Below are positions 1 to 9,700 of a DNA stretch of 22,034 nucleotides, in pieces (position 1 is the stretch's first letter; every line of letters starts with the position of its first letter). Source of the DNA: Saccoglossus kowalevskii (Eukaryota > Hemichordata > Enteropneusta > Harrimaniidae); the NCBI RefSeq assembly GCF_000003605.2, contig NW_003120425.1, positions 121,875-143,908 of the forward strand, given 5' to 3'. The notes under the pieces are model-generated. The model saw nothing but the letters and a program-made list of their open reading frames with translations. It did no database searches and had not been told where the DNA came from. Made by a program: the position numbers and the translations under genes.

Positions 1-150
1 GTACCTTAATATCCCTAGATCAGTACAGAATAATGTCACTTACCATAAAACATGGTCATTCAAGTGTTATTCTAGTTCAGCTATTCTCCTCTGTTAATGG
101 CTAAATCACTGAAAATGATTGAGAATCCAATGAATTACGTCCTATGTGTC
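1..150. repeat. Duplicated copy of the 82-bp array edge and its flank
   Basis: Positions 2-150 align almost base for base with 1977-2123, with only a few substitutions. The shared part contains the tail of one 82-bp unit and about 105 bp of unique flank; similarity ends near 151 and 2124. The window therefore opens at the end of a second copy of the array, about 1.97 kb from the first. Confidence 0.85.
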
Positions 151-1615
151 CACCAGCTACAGATTCTATTAAGTACTCCTGTGTGCTATTGTATTGTATT
201 GTTGTATTGTCGACAATATTTTGCTGTAAGCTCTGTAATTTTGTTATTAACTGAATGCTGAAACTTATAAGACATCCTGATTTAACCTTTTCACCAGCAG
301 ACTTCCTTGCCAAAATTTTTCTACACTTTTTTTCTTATATTTTTAAATATTTCTAGAAATGAATTTAATTTTGGAGCCAACAGACACATTTTTAGTCAGT
401 TTTCAGTTTTTACTCAAAATTTTTGGCTATTTTTGTCCAAATGTTCTGATGGAAAGCACGGACTATAAATGGGACTATTTTGTGAATTTGTGATGAAAAG
501 AGGCACCTGGTGGTGAAAAGGTTGAACATGTAACCAAGTTATTTTTGTTCCTATAAATAAATCCAATCATGCATTGCTGTTTCACATTTTCATTTTGCTA
601 AACACAACAAGCATTTACTGTTTGATATTAAAAATTTGCTGGATGCAGTGGCAACGCAAGTAAATTATATTAGTCATTCTATTATTTTTTTAAGAGAGAT
701 CTTTAGAAATTTGTACACCCAGGTGTAAAAACGTTCCTGTTTTTCTGAATCTAATGAATAACATTCTGTGTGAAAACTCAAAATAAATCTTTAGGAATAC
801 TTACCAATGTTTACATTTTGTATTTGCAATAACCTTGTACCCCAACTATCTGGCAAATCCAGTAACTATTGCCTTAATCAATATAGAATCCATATATTAC
901 TCCACATACTCAATCTGAAACTTTAATTTAAAGAAAACAACCATTATTGAACTGCCATAAAACAATACAGGTTTCCATGAAATTATATTTGGGTGTCATT
1001 CCCACTCACTAACTCAGATACAAATAAAATATACAAAAATGAGAAGTTGATTAAACATCTGCTGCCCAATCATTAAATTATGATGTGTATACAGTATTAG
1101 TTACCAGTAACTCAATAATGGATCGGATAATAGCTTTAATTAGGATGATCCATCATATTCAAAGCTATTATCAATTTCAGTGGCTTCTGTACACATACAT
1201 ACATGCTAGAAACTAATCTAAGTGTGTAAATGTGTTCAGTTTACGATACGTTTAGTCGGTCACTTTAGTTGAGTACAATCTGTATCTCAGTAACTGTATG
1301 TACAATGCTGATCCCTTAGGATTTTAATTTTAATGAAATTACATCTTATGATTAGAGTAATATGATACAAAGACAGAAATAAAATTATACAAATATCCAC
1401 ACTTCTTAGAACCTACATTTTATTCACTGTACTCGCTGTACCACATTTACAAATACCTAGCTACAAAGCTTGAAATATCTTCTTACTCATTCACTTGATG
1501 GTTAATGCAGACGTAATACACTTTGTTTGGGCTGGGAAATATAATACTCCAGGTCAGTTTAAATACTAATTTGTCATTTTCATTCAACTGATCAAATTTA
1601 CAGTGAGATTTTCTG
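151..1615. other. AT-rich non-coding DNA with one small hairpin
   Basis: No gene is recognised. The short frame on the minus strand (101-313) resembles no family I know and looks like chance. One perfect 12-bp inverted repeat stands out: GATAATAGCTTT at 1126-1137 and its complement at 1161-1172, with a 23-nt loop. Confidence 0.6.
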
Positions 1616-2015
1616 TTCATTAATATTCTATTATACTTATTAACCCTAGTATACCATAACATCCCTAGATCAGTGTAGAATAATGTCACCTACAATATTC
1701 AGTAATATTCTACTTTACTTATTAGCCCAAGTATACCTTAACATCCTTACATCAGTGTAGAATAATATCACCTACATATTCATTTATATTCTACCACTTA
1801 TTAACCTAAGTATACCTTAACATCCCTAGATCAGTACAGAATAATGTCATCTACAATATTCATTAATATTCTGTTATACTTATTAACCCAAGTATACCTT
1901 AACATCCCTAGATCAGTACAGAATAATGTCACCTACAATATTCATTAATATTCTATTATACTTATTAACCCAAGTATACCTTAATATCCCTAGATCAGTA
2001 CAGAATAATGTCACT
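1616..2015. repeat. ~82-bp tandem repeat, about 5 copies
   Basis: Units start near 1616, 1698, 1779, 1859 and 1941 and are 80-82 bp long; the last is truncated at about 75 bp. Each contains TTCATTAATATTCT, CTTATTAACCCAAGTATACC and CCCTAGATCAG. The last two units are nearly identical and the first three more diverged. Confidence 0.9.
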
Positions 2016-5000
2016 TTCCATAAAACATGGTCATCCAAGTGTTATTCTAGTTCAGCTATTCTCCTCTGTTAATGGCTAAATCCTTAAAATGATTGAGAAT
2101 CCAATGAATTACGCCCTATGTGTCTTGTGATGCAGAGCTAGTGAGATGTGCCAGCATTTAAAAAAAAAAAAGAACACTGTATTGAAGTAGGTTCATAAAT
2201 CCAATCTTTATGATGTTAAAGTACCAGTAGCTCACCATAGTTCTCTGTACAATGAATTTATTGTGCATGGTTTGTTGATTTATTATTCAGGTTGTTGTGA
2301 CCTTAAGAATTATCACTTCCCTAAAACATCACCTGACTGTCAAATACCTACATTTAGTACATTTCCCCCACACTTGAGTAATTTTGTTGACTGTGTTTTG
2401 TTTTTTGAACACTGTACTGTATATTTTCGTTTGGTAGGATTTGAGTATTAGCTGTGATTGAAATTTAGCAAAATTGTGTTTTGAATGCCAGGGCAGGTAA
2501 TTTCTAAATTTTACCAGCCTTGTATTAGGAATCATTTTAAAATATTTGTAATTAATTCCCATTCTAAGTAGCATCACAAAGATTAATAAATTAAAATTCC
2601 CATTATTGTTTCAGAAGAGAATAGTGTTCAACTGAAACTCCTCAATTGAAGCAGACCATGAAAAACATTACTAGACCACCAGGCTCTTAAGTTTTACTTA
2701 AGTTTTATTTTCACCAGCAGTGATTTCAATCACTAGTAATGGTAGACCAAATTTAGACCTGATGTGACATGATTGTTAGCATGTCCACCGAGCATCATGG
2801 GATTGCATGTTCTATTTCCCATAGTCAGCTACCTACTCAGAGGAAACAAAAATGAGTACATTCTGTCAACTTGCCAGGCTAGTGATATTCAGGGTTAAAG
2901 GTGACGTAAACTTATCACACTGTGCTTTGTTGCTTCAAATCACACGAACTTTTACACATTGAAGTGGATGTGCTTCTAATACAGTTTGTGCTTGTTGAGG
3001 ATACTCCAAGAAAAAAGGAAATTATTGATCAAGGGAGCTTTTATGTTGAAACTTGCCACAGCCAATTACCTTACAACATCCCAGGACTTGTCTGACATTT
3101 CCGCTGCTGACATGTTTATAAATTGTTTAGAAACTGTACCCGCTTATAGTATGGTGGATAATGAAAGCAGGTACTTATTGCAAGATTAGTGTAGCCAAAC
3201 ACACCCCACTTGTATGTACTTGTAATGTCTCAACAATTTTCAGATTTGTCTGTGTTTTATATAGATTTCTCTGTTTAATTTACTAAGTGAAAAGACATAC
3301 CATATACTGTCAAGTAGCAATGTGTGCATTTACAAACAAACTTTCCAGCCTTGTACAACCTGTATTTGGGGCGGACCGGTAGTAGCACATTTCTGTTGTT
3401 GTCTCAGCTGTTATAAAATTGTGTTCTCAAAATGTCAATGTTCACCAAAAATGGAAAGGTGTATCAGGTTTCCACCAAATTTTCTTTCACTTTTCACATG
3501 AAATGAGATAATTAAATAGTCTATGGTTGTCATGTGTAATTTCAGAGTTCATTTTTCAGGGCAAGTTAATAAGATTTGGAATTAGAAATAGCAATGACAA
3601 TGACTAACATTTTTCTTTAATATGCCTTGTATTTCAACATGTATTGTATTCAACCAATGAAAACTATTTCTGAAGATGTTATTATTCATTCACTAACGAA
3701 TGCGACTTTGGGGGAACCTCAGTTAAGGTCCGCAGTTGCCTGTGTTCGACCGAGCCTAGTTGACGTCAGGATAGTGCATTAAACTGCCATTTGATAGGAA
3801 GCTGGCCGCACAACCCTGTCATGTAGTCCCAAAACATGGATATGGCTTCTGTGGCAAAAATGCACTATATATCAGCACTTGCAACTTGCACATATAAAAA
3901 AAAATGACACCAGTGACATTCAATGTTCAAAACTGTCGCCGGGCACAAAAACATTTAAAAAAAAAAAAAAAAATTCACTTTTCTGAAATAAATAAAATAT
4001 AGCTTTATTTGACAAAAATAATTATAATAACTGATAAAAACAAAGACTAATATTATTAATAAAACAATTAGTTAAATAATCATCCATCAAGTCAATCATT
4101 TAATTATTAATTAACTAGTCTGTTCCTAGTAAAAAAACAACAACAGACAGTCTAACAGTGTAAACAATATTAATAAAGGTGTCCCATAATTCCCTGGTGC
4201 AATCAACAAAATTTGAAATTCCTTTTATACTTTTCAAAATTTTGGTCCATTTTACATTATTTTATGCATGCTTGAGTACCACATTTTAAAGTTTTTGTAG
4301 TGTTGCCATGACTACAACGTTTCTGTATGAAAACTTTGTTCTTAGCGACTGCTGTTTCAAAGTCAACATAACTGAGTCAAGACATGGACAACTGTCTATG
4401 TGTATTTACAGACACACCATACAGCATGGCTACTCAGAATGCATGCAATGCCTGACTTCTTTAACATGTGCTGATGACAGGAATAGAACACACAGTGTCC
4501 ATTCATCCAAACCCTAAAGCCACATGTTTTGTGGTTGGAACACAGTGTACTCTAATTCATACTGCTGAGTGAGTAATTAGCTAGGAGACTCAACCTGATT
4601 TTTGATACTAAGTCCAATTAAAGTCTGTTTATTAAAACATGAATTTTACCTAGGGTATAATTGATATCATATACATGTATATTGTGATACTACCAGCTGT
4701 ACTAATAATCAGTAAAAATTTAAAGTAATTATCCCTTATTGATTAGCTCAGTCAAATTTGTTTATCAAAGGTACTGTGACCGATGGTCTTAGTACATTCT
4801 AGTTCTACAGATATAATTTCCTTTTACATCTGGACAATGGAAACCTAGAGTAGACCGTTTCTAATTCACTGCGAGATCTTGTGTTATGCGTGAAATCGAA
4901 TGTAAAAAAAGGACAAACAAAGATCATAGTATCTTAGTAACGTCCAAACATCATGTGGGATTCCGTACACATTTGATGATGGTCAATTTTGATGACGTAA

Positions 5001-5514
5001 GTCAGGGTTTGCGCTAGTGCCTCGGCAAGACGAGTCTCACCTATAAAATTTTAAGAAATAGAAATTTGACCCTGGATAACTTAGTTAGAGATTGGACCCA
5101 AGCTTGCCCTGGGTCCCTCTTCAATAATTGGAGCAAAATATGGGGTTAACGCAATTCCTGAAGTAAGGGTATCTCAATGCCATATTCTCTGTCAAAGACT
5201 GGAATTTTGATATAGAGCTATAAGAAATTCAAGCTGAAAATTATTTAATTGTTGATTGATTTTGATTTGATTTTTGTGGCTGACGTTTGAGCTATACCAT
5301 CCATATACTGTAATATGTGAGATCACGAATTGAACGAGAAATTGTCTATTGCGTAGTATATAATCTTTATTGGTAGAGTTAGCTCATTAAGTGTTGGTTA
5401 GTGTATCCGATCACAGAGAAACACAACTGCCAGCCACACCAGCAGATTCATGTGCTTTATAAAGAGAACAATGTTGTCAAACTGCAGTTACTTTTTGTTT
5501 TGTGTGTGGTCCTT
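2016..5514. other. Upstream non-coding DNA, no gene recognised
   Basis: Short frames here (2263-2451, 2329-2577, 2986-3189, 4308-4517) show no domain or family resemblance. The block 3700-3860 is more GC-rich than its surroundings and holds a perfect palindromic CRE, TGACGTCA, at 3761-3768. A canonical donor-like GTAAGT follows GATGAC at 4991-4996. Either could relate to the missing 5' exon or promoter, but nothing shows it. An A-run (about 3957-3972) and a 7-bp hairpin (GGACCCA/TGGGTCC near 5094-5116) are also present. Confidence 0.5.
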
Positions 5515-5855
5515 TTCATCCCACACCGGGACACAAGGCTGCAATCAGGTTCTTTCATTCCTGTCTATCCTTGGCCACCATTTCTGCACTACTCCAGGTC
5601 AGGTTTGCTTGGGCAAGTTCTGTGGTAATGGTTCTTCTCCATGTGTTTTATGGCCTCTCTCTGTTTCGTTGACCCTGTGGTGTCCAGCGAAGTGCTGTTT
5701 TGGGGATTGAGTCTTGTGGCATTCTAAGAACATGACCCAACCATCTCAGTCTTCGGCTATTAATTTCAATAATAATGTCCTTAGAATGTGTTTGCCTATA
5801 AAGGAGATGATCACTGGCCAGAATATTCTGCAAATTCTCCTAAGGCAACCAGTTA
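5515..5855 (-). pseudogene. Degenerate non-LTR retrotransposon (LINE) reverse-transcriptase C-terminal remnant
   Basis: Read on the minus strand, 5851 down to about 5818 gives CLRRICRIFWP. After a frameshift near 5812-5822, the frame continues LLYRQTHSKD, RRLRWLGHVLRM and IPKTALRWTPQG. Beyond an in-frame TAA (5648-5650) it continues NTWRRTITTELAQ, a TGA (codon at 5555-5557) and LIAALCPGVG. RRLRWLGHVLRM and NTWRRT are typical of the region downstream of the reverse-transcriptase core in many animal LINEs. One frameshift plus at least two stops make it dead. The clade cannot be assigned from this fragment. Plus-strand frames at 5401-5920 are shadows of it. Confidence 0.85.
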
Positions 5856-6437
5856 CTTTACCACATCTGAATCATTGCAGCTCTTGTTCTGCTATGAATA
5901 TCAACATGATGACTGTTTAGATTGTGGACATATGTAGATATGGTTCACTGAGCTTTGATCACATGAAAAACCTTGATGCAAATAACACCACACACTTTAA
6001 TTTGAAGACTCCACATTAAATCAAAATCGTAAAACAGATATAAAAAAATGTCCCCTAAGTTTCTTGAATGTGACATTCATTTTTACACCGAAGGTAGATA
6101 ATGAAATAAAACATTGGTGAAATGAATATAAACTTCTCATGTTTCATATGGGTAGTCAGTAGAGTTACTGGAAATACAACATTTATTTTATGTTACCGAA
6201 TTGCTTTTTTTTATAATTTCAAGCTTATGACCCATTCCATAAGTATATCTTAGAGACACAAAATGGCGCCATGTGAATAAACAGCTTATTAAACTTATTA
6301 CCATCAAGGGCAAGGTTTCACTAATTATGCTATGTTTTTTGTATGATTGTTGCTAGTGTGTCATGTCAATTTTAAAATAACTTCCTTCACTTTGTTATAA
6401 CAAACAATAATTGAATTCTGTTTTTATTTCTTTGTAG
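5856..6437. other. Non-coding DNA ending in a splice acceptor
   Basis: AT-rich, no gene recognised. It ends in the polypyrimidine tract and AG at 6436-6437, so it is likely the 3' end of an intron in the 5'UTR. Confidence 0.55.
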
Positions 6438-6507
6438 GTGCAACAGAATCAGCTGAAAAATTCAACAAACGTCTAGTGAGAGACCAATTTAAAGAGACCA
6501 AATTAAG
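6438..6507 (+). other. 5'UTR part of the first coding exon
   Basis: A strong acceptor (pyrimidine-rich tract then TTTGTAG, AG at 6436-6437) precedes 70 nt of leader. The leader has no ATG and an in-frame TAA at 6490-6492, 18 nt before the start, so ATG 6508 is the first possible in-frame start. The start context is AAG-ATG-G (A at -3, G at +4), a good Kozak match. The acceptor implies at least one non-coding exon further upstream, in this window or outside it. Confidence 0.75.
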
Positions 6508-6772
6508 ATGGCGGACGTTGAGTCGGGTCCCACGAGTCATAGCATACTTACAGTAAAGCCATGGTACATGAAAGTACTGGATTGGTGCAGATTAAATCTG
6601 TTACTTGTACTTACTGTGCTAGGTGTGTTGCTCGGAATCATACTTGGTTTGTCGATACGTGCAGCAGATCCATCAGATAGAGCCATTATGTTGATTGGTT
6701 TCCCTGGAGCACTCTTGATGACAATGTTAAAGATGCTGATCCTACCGCTCATCATCTCTAGTTTGATTTCTG
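6508..6772 (+). CDS. SLC1A2-like: Coding exon 1 (residues 1-88, codon 89 split)
   Basis: Encodes the cytoplasmic N-terminus, TM1 and TM2. The end of TM2 reads [17 protein letters not shown], a highly conserved EAAT segment. The donor is TG|GTAAGT at 6773, phase 1. Continuous translation past the donor (to 6870) loses family similarity at once, which confirms the splice point. Confidence 0.96.
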
Positions 6773-9700
6773 GTAAGTTTCTGGGCCCATGTCGTTATCG
6801 AGTTATGGTTGCTAAGAAAAGCATACTTGTAAAAGTGTGGACCGAAACTTGGCATGAAGAGATTGTATAAGATGCTGCGTTACAATGTGCTGTAATGTTT
6901 TCTGTAAATTTCATTATACAGCTTTTGATTTCTATGGCTAGTATCAATTCACTTTTGGTTTCTCAAAATAACTTGAATGAAGTTTATTGTTACAGCGCCC
7001 TCTAGTGGTATAAGATAGTAATAAGTATTTCCAAGTAAAAGTTCTAATAAAATGATTTACATTATAATCACTAAATTAATCTAAATTATAAAATACAAAA
7101 GATGCAACCAGCACAAAATATCTATTGCCATCTTCCATGTACGATAGACCCAAAATCTAATCCTACTTGATTTTGAACACCGAAATAGAGAGCAATTAAT
7201 TCATACCATACCCTAGTTAAGTGTGCCACACACTCAATAGCATGAACAAATCTAATGGCCGTGATATATTCAATAACTGATACAACTTTGATGCAATTGT
7301 AGGTACTTATACATGTTTGTTTGCCAGCTTAACTCCACAACAAAACATAGAATTTCTGACTGCTTATGTCACTAATATATGTAGCATGAAAGTGAACTTC
7401 AGCGTCTGGTGTCATAACAACTGCACAGCGTTTGCAACCTCTGTTATTGGTGGTTTGGTTATTTTTCATAATGAAGGGTTGAAACTGTAGTAATAATGAG
7501 AGAAGGTCGAGACGCACGACCTGACTAAAACAAAAAGGCAAGCGAATCTGACCTTGTTCAAAGCATGCGTGACTATGCAAATGTATTGCGTCATAAATAC
7601 AGCTTAATGTAAACATAAATCTCCCATTTAAGAAAGTACATTTGTATAACTGCAAGATTATCTGTCAGATAACCTATGTTCCATCTTTACTTAATCCAAT
7701 TTATGTAATTACATATTTTATTTGTAACTCATGCAGCTCTGATTAAAAATTAAATAAATAAAATTATAAAACAATTGTAACATATTGTTTTTTTGTACAG
7801 GATGGGTAAAATGAACACAATTTCAGTAATTTGTTTTTTTGACCATATTCACTGTAATATCGGTAGTTCAAAATTAATCAGGAAAACAATTCTATTGTTA
7901 TTTGTTCACATGTATTTAATTTAGCGAGTTTTAATTAACAGCGACGATAATAAAGTTGAAATCAAGTGAATAAGTAATGCATTTACAGTATTCTTATAGT
8001 CATATTGCAGTGTGTAATTATTTCATTCTCTGGTTTCAGGACTCGGAAGTTTAGATGCAAAATCAAGTGGCAAAATGGGTAGCCGTGCCTTAGCCTATTA
8101 CTTTCTAACCACCATTATGGCAGCCATTTTGGGTATCATACTAGTTGTGGTTATTCACCCCGGCAACCCAGATCTTAAGGAGGATTTAGAAGACGAGGAA
8201 CAACCTAAAGTGGATCCACTGGATGCATTCCTTGACTTAATCAGGTACTGTTAATAGAAAAAATAACATTATGGACAACACTGTGAGTGAAATTGTTCAT
8301 AATATAAATAATAGTATGAGATTATGAAGGTGGTGTGAACATCATATTGATCACTGCATAGTAGTCTACCCTGTACTGCAAGAGTGCTTACTTTGCTGTA
8401 TCCTCGTAATAGATAAGTTACCTTATTTATTATTATTCATCTTTTTCCCGGTACTGTGCTAGTTGTGCAGAGGTATTTCAATGGTCAAAAATGATAGATA
8501 ATTCATATTTAAATGATTTAGTTTACAAATTTTTTGTTTATTCACCCTTTCATTGAAATGTGCTTCCCATAAAAGCTCAATGTTTATTATTTTTTTCCAG
8601 AAATTTCTTTCCTTCCAACATTGTACAAGCTTGCTTTCAACAGGTATGTTGTTTTACTTTTTATTTTCACACTCTGTATGTCTAAATATATTGTGAAGAT
8701 CGCAAGGCAAAATATATGTTTAATTTCAACAAATTTGTTTTTAGTTTTGCGATTATACTTGCATATTCGGTTTTAATTTAGTCATTAAAGGAATAACAGT
8801 TGGCAAATAATAAAAAGTATTTAACAGAATGATATCTAGACCTAGAATTAATGGTGGTATATTTCACTTCTTCTTTATGATGACATCATTTGCATTGAAA
8901 CACAAGGAATGATGACATCATTTGCATTGAAACACAATAAATGATGACATCATTTGCATTGAAACACAAGGAATGATGACATCATTTGCATTGAAATACA
9001 AGGAATGATGACATCATTTGCATTGAAACACAAGGAATGATGACATCATTTGCATTGAAACACAATAAATGATGACATCATTTGCATTGAAACACAAGGA
9101 ATGATGACATCATTTGCATTGAAATACAAGGAATGATGACATCATTTGCATTGAAACACAAGGAATGATGACACCATTTGCATTGAAACACAAGGAATGA
9201 TGACACAACTTAATATATGTTACATTACAAATGAAGACACCACTTACTATAAATGTAAACAATGATGACATTGCACTGAAACAGAAAGGATGACACAACT
9301 TTATACATAGACATAGGTATGTACATATCGTTTAATAAATTGTTTCTTTTGCTTAAAAGGTTAAAACAGTGTACAAGCTTAGAAATATAACAGAAGATCA
9401 AATAGTCAACAAAACAATAAATGCAACTGAGATTGCAAATCTCACAGAAAATGAACAAAAAGGAGTTTACTATGTGGAATCTATGGAAGGCGAAAATATT
9501 TCATATGTACAAGAAACAGTTAAAGTTGTGGTTGGGCAAGAAGACTATGGTGAGGTACTGTGGGTTGATGGTATGAATGTACTTGGTAAGTAGTTTACAA
9601 CTAAGGTATTCAGGTGTGACCTAAGTCATGCATCACAACCTTTGAGGTCCTACATCCTAGTATTGTCAGAGGTCAGAGGTCACATGTATAACACGCACAG

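Noticed and set aside
101-313. 70-codon minus-strand open frame at the window start
   Set aside because: It overlaps the end of a duplicated non-coding repeat and resembles no known protein.
3700-3860. tRNA-derived SINE
   Set aside because: A GTTCGACCG string resembles a B box but misses the last consensus base, and no matching A box at the right spacing was found.
5401-5920. Three plus-strand open frames of 68-86 codons
   Set aside because: They are antisense shadows of the minus-strand LINE remnant, which gives recognisable reverse-transcriptase motifs.
6773-6870. Read-through of coding exon 1 to a 120-residue protein
   Set aside because: The residues after 6772 have no SLC1 similarity and a consensus donor lies exactly where similarity stops.
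7329-7655. 108-codon minus-strand open frame in intron 1
   Set aside because: No recognisable domain, opposite strand to the gene, wholly intronic, composition like the surrounding DNA.
8877-9196. CRISPR-like array
   Set aside because: Units are contiguous 32-bp tandem repeats with no unique spacers, in a eukaryotic intron.
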